The notes below the pieces were generated by a model that saw nothing but the letters and a program-made list of their open reading frames with translations, searched no databases and was not told the origin of the DNA. Made by a program: the position numbers and the translations under genes. Below are positions 29,567-38,195 of a stretch of 64,000 nucleotides of DNA, piece by piece. This stretch comes from Streptantibioticus silvisoli. GTDB taxonomy: Bacteria > Actinomycetota > Actinomycetes > Streptomycetales > Streptomycetaceae. Numbering within the stretch: position 1 is the stretch's first letter; the number at the start of each line of letters is the position of its first letter. Location of the stretch: the NCBI RefSeq assembly GCF_027947535.2, contig NZ_JAAGKO020000027.1, positions 1-64,000 on the forward strand, given 5' to 3'.

Positions 29567-30598
29567 ATGGCGAACAACATGTCGTTCATCGGTCGTGACA
29601 TGGCTGTCGACCTCGGCACCGCCAACACGCTGGTGTACGTCAGGGGTCGCGGGATCGTCCTCAACGAGCCCTCGGTCGTCGCCATCAACACCAACACCGG
29701 CGGCATCCTCGCGGTCGGCGCCGAGGCCAAGAAGATGATCGGCCGCACCCCCGGCAACATCGTCGCGGTCCGCCCGCTCAAGGACGGGGTGATCGCCGAC
29801 TTCGAGATCACCCAGCGGATGCTGCGGTACTTCATCGTCAAGATCCACAAGCGCCGCTACCTCGCCCGCCCCCGGGTCGTGGTCTGCGTGCCGTCCGGCA
29901 TCACCGGCGTCGAGCGCCGTGCCGTCATCGAGGCGTCGCAGCAGTCCGGCGCCCGCCAGGTGCACATCATCGAGGAGCCGATGGCCGCCGCGATCGGCGC
30001 CGGGCTCCCGGTGCACGAGGCCACCGGCAACATGGTCGTCGACATCGGCGGCGGCACCACCGAGGTCGCCGTCATCTCGCTCGGCGGCATCGTCACCGCC
30101 CAGTCCATCCGGGTGGCCGGCGACGAGATGGACAACGCGATCATCCAGCACATCAAGAAGGAATACAGCCTGCTGCTCGGCGAACGCAGTGCCGAGCAGA
30201 TCAAGACCACCATCGGCTCCGCCTACGAGGTGGACGACGACGAGCACACCGAGATCCGCGGCCGCGACCTGGTCAGCGGCCTGCCCAAGACCGTGGTCAT
30301 CTCCGCGGCCGAGGTCCGCAAGGCCATCGACGAACCGGTCAACACCATCGTCGACGCGGTCAAGACCACCCTCGACAAGTGCCCGCCGGAACTGTCCGGC
30401 GACATCATGGACCGCGGCATCGTCCTGACCGGCGGCGGCGCCATGCTCCGCGGCCTGGACGAGCGGCTGCGCCGCGAGACCGGCATGCCCATCCACGTCG
30501 CCGAGAACCCGCTGGACTCGGTGGCGCTCGGAGCCGGCAAGTGCGTCGAGGAGTTCGAGGCCCTCCAGCAGGTGCTGGACTCCCAGCCGCGCCGCTGA
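29567..30598 (+). CDS. mreB: Rod shape-determining protein MreB (actin homologue)
   Basis: A 343-residue bacterial actin that forms membrane-bound filaments; in streptomycetes it acts mainly in aerial hyphae and spore-wall formation. ATP-site blocks are intact: [11 protein letters not shown] (phosphate 1), [13 protein letters not shown] (phosphate 2) and [13 protein letters not shown] (adenosine). The ATG at 29567 follows GGGAAGG at a long 14-base spacing. The in-frame ATG at 29579 ([13 protein letters not shown]) is the start I recall for homologues and may be the real one. Confidence 0.95.
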   Translation: MANNMSFIGRDMAVDLGTANTLVYVRGRGIVLNEPSVVAINTNTGGILAVGAEAKKMIGRTPGNIVAVRPLKDGVIADFEITQRMLRYFIVKIHKRRYLARPRVVVCVPSGITGVERRAVIEASQQSGARQVHIIEEPMAAAIGAGLPVHEATGNMVVDIGGGTTEVAVISLGGIVTAQSIRVAGDEMDNAIIQHIKKEYSLLLGERSAEQIKTTIGSAYEVDDDEHTEIRGRDLVSGLPKTVVISAAEVRKAIDEPVNTIVDAVKTTLDKCPPELSGDIMDRGIVLTGGGAMLRGLDERLRRETGMPIHVAENPLDSVALGAGKCVEEFEALQQVLDSQPRR

Positions 30599-30650
30599 CA
30601 CCCGGCCGGGCCACTGCCCGGCGGCACCGCGGCTCGTTGAACGGTATGAC

Positions 30651-30683
30651 GGCCCGTCCGGCCCCCACCCGGCCGGACGGGCC
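30651..30683 (+). terminator. Strong hairpin between mreB and mreC
   Basis: A perfect 13-bp stem, GGCCCGTCCGGCC at 30651-30663 against 30671-30683, with a seven-base loop. A smaller hairpin GCCGGGC/GCCCGGC (30605-30622) precedes it. They would end most mreB transcripts before mreC. Confidence 0.85.
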
Positions 30684-30760
30684 CACCCCAGCTACGACAT
30701 CGCTGACCGGCCTCGGCCCGCGGGCGGACCGGTCCGACGAGGAAGGCACGGCCGCCGCAC

Positions 30761-31732
30761 GTGAGGGACACTCGAGAGAGCCGCCTGCTCTTGGTTCTAC
30801 TGGTCGTCATCGCGTTCGCGCTGATCACCGTGGACATCCGCGGCGGTGACGCCTCCCCGCTGGGCAGCGCCCGCAGCGTGGCCGCCGGCGTCTTCGGCCC
30901 GGTGGAGAACGGTGTGGCGTCCGCCGTCAACCCGGTCGGCAACGCCATACAGGCGGTCCGCGACTCCGGGACGCGGCACAACGAACTCGCCTACTACCAG
31001 CGGCAGAACGAACTGCTGAAGGCGAAGCTCGGCGACAGCGACACGAACCGCAACCGCGCCCGGGAGCTCGACACGATGCTCCGGGTGGCCGGCGCCGGCC
31101 AGTACGGCATCAAGGGCGCCCAGGTCATCGCGATAGGGGCGGCCCAGAACTTCTCCTGGACCATCACCATCGACGCCGGCAGCGCCGACGGCATCCGCCG
31201 CGACATGACCGTGCTCAACGGCGACGGGCTGGTCGGCCGGGTCACCACCGTCAGCTCCTCCACCGCCACCGTCCTGCTGGCCTGCGACCCCGACTTCACC
31301 GTCGGCACCCGGCTGGAGGACTCGATGGAACTGGGCTTCGGCACCGGCCAGGGCGACCGGCCGATGAAGGTCCAGCTGCTCAACGGCAACGCCAAGGTGC
31401 ACCTCGGCGAACGCCTGGTGACCTTCGGCTCGCAGAACGACGAGCCGTTCGTGCCCGGCGTGCCCATCGGCACCGTCGTGCGCATCGACCCGGCGGCCGG
31501 CGGCCTGACCCGCACCGTGGAGGTCAAGCCGTTCGCCGGCTTCACCCGGCTCGACGTCGTCGGCGTCGTCGTGGTCCCGCCGCGCAAGGACCCGCGCGAC
31601 ACCGTGCTGCCGCCCGCCCCGCACGCCAAGCCCACCCCGACGGTCACCGTGACGGCCTACCCGTCCGGCGCGCCGTCCGGAGCCCCCTCGGGCAACCCGT
31701 CCTCGTCCGCCTCCGACGGTGGGGAGCGCTGA
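30761..31732 (+). CDS. mreC: Rod shape-determining protein MreC
   Basis: A 323-residue protein with a cytoplasmic N-terminus, one transmembrane helix (LLLVLLVVIAFALITV), a coiled coil (about 70-105) and the two-barrel extracellular MreC domain (DMTVLNGDGLVGRVTTV, then FVPGVPIGTVV). A Pro/Thr/Ser-rich tail of about 50 residues follows. MreC links MreB to the wall synthases. The GTG start has only a distant GAGGAAGG. Confidence 0.93.
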   Translation: MRDTRESRLLLVLLVVIAFALITVDIRGGDASPLGSARSVAAGVFGPVENGVASAVNPVGNAIQAVRDSGTRHNELAYYQRQNELLKAKLGDSDTNRNRARELDTMLRVAGAGQYGIKGAQVIAIGAAQNFSWTITIDAGSADGIRRDMTVLNGDGLVGRVTTVSSSTATVLLACDPDFTVGTRLEDSMELGFGTGQGDRPMKVQLLNGNAKVHLGERLVTFGSQNDEPFVPGVPIGTVVRIDPAAGGLTRTVEVKPFAGFTRLDVVGVVVVPPRKDPRDTVLPPAPHAKPTPTVTVTAYPSGAPSGAPSGNPSSSASDGGER

Positions 31733-31736
31733 ACCC

Positions 31737-32366
31737 ATGCGCGTCAACCGGATCGTCCTGTCCGCGGCCCTCGTGGTCGTCGCCCTCGTACTCCAGGTCA
31801 GCGTGCTGGCCCGGCTGCACCTGCCCGGCGCGGTGCCCGACCTGCTCATGCTGGTCGTCCTCGGCCTCGCCCTCACCTACGGCCACGTCGCCGGCTGCCT
31901 GGTCGGCTTCGGCGCCGGCCTGCTCGCCGACCTTGCCCCGCCCGCCGACCACGCCGCCGGCCGCTACGCCCTGGTGCTGTGCGTCGTCGGCTACGCGGCC
32001 GGCCTGCTGCGCCCCGACGGCGGCCAGACCCGGTCCGCGGTCATGCCGCTGGCGGTGGTCGCGGTCGCCGCGATCGCCTCGACCCTGCTGTACGCCGGCG
32101 TCGGCGCCCTGGTCGGCGACACCGCCGCCCGGCACGTCGGACTGGTCAAGCTGCTGTTCACCGCCACGATCTACGACCTGCTGCTGGCGCCGTTCACCGT
32201 TCCGTGGATCATGAAGCTGGCCCGCCGGCTGGACCGCGACCCGCTGGCCGGCGACACCCTCGGCGGCTCCGGCAACTCCCCGATCCGCTGGGTCAGCACC
32301 TCCGGCCGTTCCGGCACCGGTCTCGGCCCCCAGCGTGGCGGCCTGCTGAAAGGTCTGAAGAAATGA
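31737..32366 (+). CDS. mreD: Rod shape-determining protein MreD
   Basis: A 209-residue integral membrane protein with about five helices and the pattern VPDLLMLVVLGLALTYG, typical of MreD. The C-terminus is polar and Gly-rich. ATG 31737 is four bases after the mreC stop, with GGGGAG inside the mreC end. Confidence 0.92.
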   Translation: MRVNRIVLSAALVVVALVLQVSVLARLHLPGAVPDLLMLVVLGLALTYGHVAGCLVGFGAGLLADLAPPADHAAGRYALVLCVVGYAAGLLRPDGGQTRSAVMPLAVVAVAAIASTLLYAGVGALVGDTAARHVGLVKLLFTATIYDLLLAPFTVPWIMKLARRLDRDPLAGDTLGGSGNSPIRWVSTSGRSGTGLGPQRGGLLKGLKK

Positions 32367-32397
32367 CCCGCCCCCTCAACGGAAGCGCCGCGCGCTC

Positions 32398-34650
32398 ATG
32401 AGCAACATCCCGGAGACCGGGCGGACCACGCGGGTCAAGATAAGGCTGGTCATCCTCCAGATCCTGGTGGTGTCCCTGCTGCTGACCCTCGGCGGACGCC
32501 TGTGGTTCCTCCAGATCCGCGACGGCCAGCAGTACACCGCCGAGGCCAACAGCAACAACATCCAGCAGGTCGTCGTCCCCGCCGTGCGCGGGTCGATCCT
32601 GGACTCGCGCGGGGTACCGCTCGCCGACAACGAGACCAAGCTGGTCGTCACCGTCAGCCGCACCTCGATGCTGTCGCAGGAGGACGGAGGCGTCTCGGTC
32701 CTGACCCGGCTGGCCGGCGTGCTGGGCATGACGTACCAGCAGATCGCCGACAAGGTGCGGCTGTGCGACGCCAAGACGCCGCCGCCGTGCTGGAACGGCT
32801 CGCCCTACCAGCCGATCCCGATCACCGACACCGCCACCACCCAGCAGGCGCTGCAGATCATGGAACGCCGCGAGGACTTCCCCGGTGTCGCCGCCCAGCC
32901 CACCGCGGTCCGCCACTACGGCAGCCCCAGCGGCGCCAGCGCGGCCCAGGTGCTCGGCTACACCGCGCCGGTGACCGACCAGGAGATCCAGTCGTCCATG
33001 AAGGACGGCCAGCCGACGCTGACCCGGTCCGACCAGGTCGGCGCCTCCGGCCTGGAACACACCTACGACAGCCAGCTGCGCGGCACCGACGGCATCACCC
33101 GCTACACCGTCGACAACCGCGGCCGGGTCATCGGTGAGGCCAACGACACCCCCGCCAAGGCCGGCTCCACCCTGGTCACCAGCATCGACTCCCGGGTCCA
33201 GGCGCTCACCGAGCAGCAGCTCAACCTCGCGATGGTGGACGCCCGCAAGACCTACGACCCGGTGACCCACAAGAACTTCAAGGCCGACTCCGGCGCCGCG
33301 ATCGTGATGAACGTGCACACCGGTCAGATAATCGCCATGGCCAGTGAGCCGACGTACAACCCGAACGAGTGGGTCGGCGGCATCTCGGAGAAGGACTACA
33401 AGGCCCTCACCGGCGCCGCCTCGGACTACCCGCTGCTCAACCGGGCCATCCAGGGCCAGTCGGCGCCCGGCTCGACGTTCAAGGTGGTCTCCACCTCGGC
33501 CGCCGCCCAGGCCGGCTACGACCTCGGCGCCAGCGACTACCCCTGCACCTCCAGCTTCAACATCGGCAGCCAGGTCTTCCACAACGACGAGAACGAGAGC
33601 TACGGCAACATCAGCATCGGCCGCGCGCTGGAGGTCTCCTGCGACACCGTCTTCTACGGCCTGGCCTACCAGCAGTGGCTCAAGGACGGCGGGAACCACC
33701 CCAAGGACCCCAAGGACTGGTTCTACAAGACCGCCCACGAGTTCCAGCTCGGCCAGACCACCGACGTCGACCTGCCCGGCGAGGTCCCCGGCCGCATTCC
33801 GGACCGCAAGTGGAAGCAGGACTTCTACGACGCGATGAAGACCACGTGGTGCAAGGAGGCGAAGTCCGCCAAGCACGACTACGTCACCGACATCGCCCGC
33901 GAGGACTGCGCCGACGGCTACGTCATGCGCGCCGGTGACTCGGTCAACTACGCGATCGGCCAGGGCGACACGCTGGTCACGCCGATACAGGAGGCCAAGG
34001 TCTACTCGGCCCTCGCCAACGGCGGCACCCTCTACCAGCCGACCATCGGCAAGGCCGTCGTCAGCCCCGACGGCAAGAAGGTCTCGGTCATCAAGCCGAA
34101 GGCCGTCGGCCGCCTGCCCGACAGCAAGGCCACGCTGAAGTACATCAACCAGGCCCTCGAAGGCGTCATCACCGAGGGCACCGCCGCCTGGAAGTTCGGC
34201 GGCTGGCCGCAGGACAAGATCCCGCTGCACGCCAAGACCGGCACCGCCGAGGTCTACGGCAAGCAGTCCACCTCGTGGTTCTCCACGTACAGCAAGGACT
34301 ACGCGATCGTCATGACCATCTCGCAGGGCGGCACCGGTTCCGGTGGCTCCGGCGAGGCGGTCCGCCACCTGTACGAGGCGCTCTACGGCGTGCACGGCAG
34401 CACCATCGACAAGTCCAAGGCGCTGCTGCCGAACCCGGAGGCCCCGCTGCCCAGGATCGGCGCCGGCGGCGTCGTCCAGCAGTCCTCCGACGTGCTGCCC
34501 GCCACCGCGCCGGCCCGGCTGCCGGCCGCCGACGCCACGTTCCTCAACACCCCCGGCGGCTCCGGCCTCCCGCCGGTGGCCGGCACGCTCGCCGCCCTGC
34601 CGCCGGACCGCAACGAGAAGCTGCTGCTGGGGCGGAGGTACCAGACGTGA
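32398..34650 (+). CDS. mrdA: Penicillin-binding protein 2 (class B transpeptidase)
   Basis: A 750-residue elongation-specific transpeptidase. After one N-terminal helix come the dimerisation domain (RGSILDSRGVPLADN) and the transpeptidase with SAPGSTFKVVS (SxxK), SVNYAIGQG (SxN) and AKTGTAEV (KTG). A C-terminal tail of about 90 residues follows. It cross-links peptidoglycan made by the adjacent RodA, and its stop overlaps the rodA start. Confidence 0.95.
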   Translation: MSNIPETGRTTRVKIRLVILQILVVSLLLTLGGRLWFLQIRDGQQYTAEANSNNIQQVVVPAVRGSILDSRGVPLADNETKLVVTVSRTSMLSQEDGGVSVLTRLAGVLGMTYQQIADKVRLCDAKTPPPCWNGSPYQPIPITDTATTQQALQIMERREDFPGVAAQPTAVRHYGSPSGASAAQVLGYTAPVTDQEIQSSMKDGQPTLTRSDQVGASGLEHTYDSQLRGTDGITRYTVDNRGRVIGEANDTPAKAGSTLVTSIDSRVQALTEQQLNLAMVDARKTYDPVTHKNFKADSGAAIVMNVHTGQIIAMASEPTYNPNEWVGGISEKDYKALTGAASDYPLLNRAIQGQSAPGSTFKVVSTSAAAQAGYDLGASDYPCTSSFNIGSQVFHNDENESYGNISIGRALEVSCDTVFYGLAYQQWLKDGGNHPKDPKDWFYKTAHEFQLGQTTDVDLPGEVPGRIPDRKWKQDFYDAMKTTWCKEAKSAKHDYVTDIAREDCADGYVMRAGDSVNYAIGQGDTLVTPIQEAKVYSALANGGTLYQPTIGKAVVSPDGKKVSVIKPKAVGRLPDSKATLKYINQALEGVITEGTAAWKFGGWPQDKIPLHAKTGTAEVYGKQSTSWFSTYSKDYAIVMTISQGGTGSGGSGEAVRHLYEALYGVHGSTIDKSKALLPNPEAPLPRIGAGGVVQQSSDVLPATAPARLPAADATFLNTPGGSGLPPVAGTLAALPPDRNEKLLLGRRYQT

Positions 34651-35855
34651 CCAGCACCAGCAGCTTCGGCGGCTACGCCACCCGCCGCTACACCCCGGAC
34701 CGCGGCACCATCGGCCGGATGCTGGCGCGCGACTCCATAGTGCGCCGGATGGACTGGGTCATGATCGTCGCCGCGATCGTGCTGTCCGGCATCGGCTCGC
34801 TGCTGGTGTGGTCCGCCACCCGCGGCCGCACCGCCATCAACCACGGCGACCCGCAGTACTTCCTGATCCGCCACCTGATGAACCTGGCGATAGGGATCGC
34901 CCTGTCGATCGGCACCATCGCACTCGGCCACCGCCGGGCGCGCGCCATCATCCCGATCATCTACGGCCTGGCGATCCTGCTGCTGCTCGCGGTGCTGTCA
35001 CCGCTCGGCTCCACCGTCAACGGCGCCCACTCCTGGATCGTCATCGGCGGCGGGTTCTCGCTCCAGCCCTCGGAGTTCGCCAAGATCGCGATCATCCTCG
35101 GCATGGCGATGATCCTGTCCGGCCGGGTCGACGCCGGCGACCAGCTCACCCCGGACCACCGCTCGGTGCTCCAGTCGCTGGGGCTGGCCGTGGTGCCGAT
35201 GGGCATCATCATGATGATGCCCGACCTCGGCTCGACCATGGTCATGGTCGTCATCGTGCTCGGCATCCTGCTGTCCTCCGGCTCGCCCAAGCGCTGGGTC
35301 TTCGGCCTGATGGCGGCCGGTACGACCGGCGCCATCGCGGTCTGGCAGCTGCAACTGCTGAACAAGTACCAGATCGACCGGTTCGCCGCCTTCGCCAACC
35401 CGGCGCTCGACCCGTCCGGCGTCGGCTACAACACCGCCCAGGCCCGCATCGCCATCGGCTCCGGCGGCCTGCTCGGCAAGGGCCTGTTCCACGGCTCGCA
35501 GACCACCGGCCAGTTCGTGCCCGAGCAGCAGACCGACTTCGTCTTCACCGTCGCCGGCGAGGAACTCGGCTTCGTCGGCGCCGTGGTCATCATCCTGCTG
35601 ATCGGCATCATCCTCTGGCGCGCCTGCCGCATCGCCCGCCAGGCCACCGACCTGTACGGCACGGTCATCGCGGCCGGCGTCGTCGCCTGGCTGTCCTTCC
35701 AGTCCTTCGAGAACATCGGCATGACCCTCGGCATCATGCCGGTCGCCGGCATCCCGCTGCCGTTCGTCAGTTACGGCGGATCATCGATGTTCGCGGTATG
35801 GATCGGCATAGGGCTCCTGCAATCGGTCCGCATGCAGCGCCCGGTCTCCGCATAG
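34647..35855 (+). CDS. rodA: RodA, SEDS-family peptidoglycan glycosyltransferase
   Basis: A 402-residue polytopic protein with about ten helices. SEDS signatures are present: GAHSWIVIGGGFSLQPSEFAK, MMPDLGSTM, VPEQQTDFVF, and GIPLPFVSYGGSSM near the end. It polymerises lipid II in partnership with PBP2. GTG 34647 overlaps the mrdA stop (GTGA) and has GGAGG eight bases upstream. In streptomycetes this gene is also called sfr. Confidence 0.95.
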   Translation: MTSTSSFGGYATRRYTPDRGTIGRMLARDSIVRRMDWVMIVAAIVLSGIGSLLVWSATRGRTAINHGDPQYFLIRHLMNLAIGIALSIGTIALGHRRARAIIPIIYGLAILLLLAVLSPLGSTVNGAHSWIVIGGGFSLQPSEFAKIAIILGMAMILSGRVDAGDQLTPDHRSVLQSLGLAVVPMGIIMMMPDLGSTMVMVVIVLGILLSSGSPKRWVFGLMAAGTTGAIAVWQLQLLNKYQIDRFAAFANPALDPSGVGYNTAQARIAIGSGGLLGKGLFHGSQTTGQFVPEQQTDFVFTVAGEELGFVGAVVIILLIGIILWRACRIARQATDLYGTVIAAGVVAWLSFQSFENIGMTLGIMPVAGIPLPFVSYGGSSMFAVWIGIGLLQSVRMQRPVSA

Positions 35856-35910
35856 GTCACGGTCTCCGCAGCGCGCGCGTCCTCCGCGTGGCGTGCGGGG
35901 ACGTACGAGG

Positions 35911-35943
35911 GCCGGCCACCGCGGCGTCGCGGGGGCCGGCTTT
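35911..35943 (+). terminator. Hairpin terminator after rodA
   Basis: GCCGGCC at 35911-35917 pairs with GGCCGGC at 35934-35940 around a GC-rich loop and is followed directly by TTT. It closes the mre-pbp2-rodA cluster. The next 200 bp to 36138 are a GT-rich low-complexity stretch without a gene. Confidence 0.65.
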
Positions 35944-36138
35944 CGCGTTGCGGGGTTCGTGGTGCGGGGAGCGGTGTGGCGGGGCTAGCGGTGTGGTGGG
36001 GCTTGCGGTGCGGCGTGTCGGGCGTCGACCGTGCTCGCGCCGTTCCGCCGCGTCCTGAAGCCGTCCTGCCGGGGCCCGTGCCGCCGTGCCCCGCCCGCAG
36101 CCGTTGCGGGGGTCCGGTGGCCCGCCTACGGTTTCCCC

Positions 36139-37974
36139 ATGGCCGCAACCTCCCAGGTCACGCCGTCCCCCGGCGCCGGGCGCGTCCACCTCGCCGGCAG
36201 CGGGGAGGGCGCCCGTGCCTCGGACGGCGTGCCCGATCTGACCGCGGTGCCCGGCGTCGCGTCGGTGGACCGGCCGCCGTGGCGGGAGCGGATCACCGAC
36301 TGCTTCGACACCGCCGACCTGCGTCTCGCCGCCCACGGCATCACCCTGTGCCGCGACCGCGACGGCGAGCACCCCGGCTGGCACCTCACCCGCCCCGGCA
36401 CCGCGGGCGAGCTGCACGCCCCGCCGGCCAGCGGCACCGCCCGCACGGTCCCGGCCGGCCTCGCCGCCGAAGTCGCGGCCGCCGCCCGGGGCCGGCCGCT
36501 GACCCGGATCGCCCGCGTCGTCGACCACCGCGTACGCCTGCGGCTGCTGGCCGCCGACGGCACCGTGCTCGCCGAGGTCGCCCGGGACCACCTCACCGCG
36601 GCCCCCGCCGAGGGGCCCGCCGTCACCTGGGACCAGGCCGACGTCCAACTCCTGTCCGGCGAACGGAAGTTGCTCGCCGCCGTCGCGGAGCGCCTCACCG
36701 CGGCAGCCGGCCTGCGCCCCGCCGAACCCACCCCACCGCTCACCGCGCTCAACGAGGCGCTCGAGAACGGGGGAGCGGCTGCTGGCGCTGGAGTGGCCTC
36801 CGGCGGTGGAGTGGCCTCCGGCGGTGGCGTGCCCGACGGTGAGGTGGCCTCCGACGGTGGCGTGCCCGACGGTGAGGTGGCCTCCGATGGTGGCGTGGCT
36901 TCCGGCGGCGTCCCCGTCTCCGACGGCGCCGGCACCACGTTCGACGTCCTCGCCCCCGGTACCGCCGGGCACCTCGCCGTGGACCGGCTGCGCCGCCAGG
37001 TCGACGCGCTCACCGCCCGGGACCCCGCCGTCCGGCGCGGTGACCGCGACGCCGTCCGCCGCCTCGGCGTCACCGTGCGGCGGCTGCGCGGCGCCCTGAA
37101 CACCCACCGGCGCGTACTGGACCCCGGCGTCACCGGTCCGGTCACCGACGAACTCACGTGGCTGGCGCAGGTATTGGGCGAGCATCCCGACCGCGGGAAG
37201 CCGGCCCGCCGCCCCGACACCGCAGCCGCCGCAGCCCCGGCAGACCCCGGCACCGGCCGTACCGGTGGCGCCGCCCGTACCTCTGGCGCAGCCCGTACCC
37301 CTGGCGCCGGAGCGGCCGGTCCCGGGGCCGGGGGTGCGGCTTCTGACGCCGTACGTCCCCCGAAAAACCCCACCCCCGGCCTCTCCCCGGACCGGAGCCC
37401 GGACCGGAGCCCGGACCGGAGCCCGGACCGGAGCCCGGACCGGAGCCCGGACCGGGCCCGCGTGCTGCGGGTGCTGCGGGGGCGCCGGTACTTCGCCCTG
37501 CTCGACCGGCTCGACGCGCTCCTCGCCGATCCGCCCCTGCTGCCCGGCGCCGCCGGCCGGGACGACGCAGCGTCGGCCGCCGCGCTCCGGCGCGAGCACC
37601 GCGCGCTCGGCCGCCGCATGCGCCGCGCCCTGCGGACCCCGCCGGGGCCGGCCCGGGACGCCGCGCTGTCCGACGCCGGTGAGGCCGCCGAACGCGCCCG
37701 GTACGCCGCGGACGACGCCGTCGCGGTCCTCGGGCGGCCGGCCCGCACGTACCGCCGGCGGCTGAAGGCACTGCGACAGGCGCTGGAGGAGCACCGGGAA
37801 TCCGTGGCGGCCCGTCGCGCGATCGGTGCCGCCGCCGATGCCGCCCGGGCCGCCGGGGAGGACACCTTCGGCCACGGCATGCGGTACCAGGCCGAACTCG
37901 ACCGGGCCGGCGCCGTCGAGGCCGCCCTGCCGAAGACCTGGCACCGCGCCGACCGGGGACGTCCGGCCCGCTGA
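36139..37974 (+). CDS. Degenerate CYTH-CHAD domain protein
   Basis: A 611-residue protein recognisable as CYTH plus CHAD by context phrases (PDLTAVPGVASVD, DTADLRLAAHGITL, GWHLTRP; then YFALLDRLDALLADPP, RLKALRQALEEH and GEDTFGHGM). Yet the signature residues are gone. No ExExK precedes the CYTH region. CHAD helix 1 reads AVRRLGVTVRRLRGAL where His and Arg are expected, and the second-half helix reads LSDAGEAAERARYA instead of an LHEVRKAAKRARYA-like sequence. Normal CYTH-CHAD proteins bind polyphosphate and nucleotides; this one probably does not. The linkers carry tandem repeats. The ATG is six bases after TACGGT (leaderless type). Confidence 0.82.
   Translation: MAATSQVTPSPGAGRVHLAGSGEGARASDGVPDLTAVPGVASVDRPPWRERITDCFDTADLRLAAHGITLCRDRDGEHPGWHLTRPGTAGELHAPPASGTARTVPAGLAAEVAAAARGRPLTRIARVVDHRVRLRLLAADGTVLAEVARDHLTAAPAEGPAVTWDQADVQLLSGERKLLAAVAERLTAAAGLRPAEPTPPLTALNEALENGGAAAGAGVASGGGVASGGGVPDGEVASDGGVPDGEVASDGGVASGGVPVSDGAGTTFDVLAPGTAGHLAVDRLRRQVDALTARDPAVRRGDRDAVRRLGVTVRRLRGALNTHRRVLDPGVTGPVTDELTWLAQVLGEHPDRGKPARRPDTAAAAAPADPGTGRTGGAARTSGAARTPGAGAAGPGAGGAASDAVRPPKNPTPGLSPDRSPDRSPDRSPDRSPDRSPDRARVLRVLRGRRYFALLDRLDALLADPPLLPGAAGRDDAASAAALRREHRALGRRMRRALRTPPGPARDAALSDAGEAAERARYAADDAVAVLGRPARTYRRRLKALRQALEEHRESVAARRAIGAAADAARAAGEDTFGHGMRYQAELDRAGAVEAALPKTWHRADRGRPAR
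36775..36920 (+). repeat. In-frame minisatellite inside the CYTH-CHAD gene (first)
   Basis: Repeats of 15-18 bp based on GTGGCCTCCGGCGGTGGA and GTGCCCGACGGTGAG encode GVASGGGVASGGGVPDGE and further VASDGGVPDGE copies, between the CYTH and CHAD parts. Confidence 0.85.
37387..37458 (+). repeat. In-frame 12-bp tandem repeat inside the CYTH-CHAD gene (second)
   Basis: Six copies of a CCGGACCGGAGC-type 12-mer encode six consecutive SPDR tetrapeptides in a linker that splits the CHAD region. Just upstream, 18-bp repeats encode GGAART and SGAART. Confidence 0.9.
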
Positions 37975-38195
37975 CCCGTTCGGAACCGGCACGTGACCGA
38001 CGCGGAACCGGCACGTGACCCCCGCGGAACCAACGCGGAACCAACGAGGAACCGGCGGCGGAACCGGTGCGGGAGGACAGTGCTCCGGGACGCGTTAGCC
38101 TTGGGGGGTCTGTCCTGCCGACCCCCGGTCCACCGTGACCGGCAGCACGGACCCGGACCCCTTGGTCATCCCGCCAGCTCATGAGAGACACCGCG

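Noticed and set aside
37993-38184. A 63-codon frame before the TIGR03960 gene
   Set aside because: Arg/Pro-rich shadow composition from GCGGAACC repeats, and it overlaps the start of the radical SAM gene.
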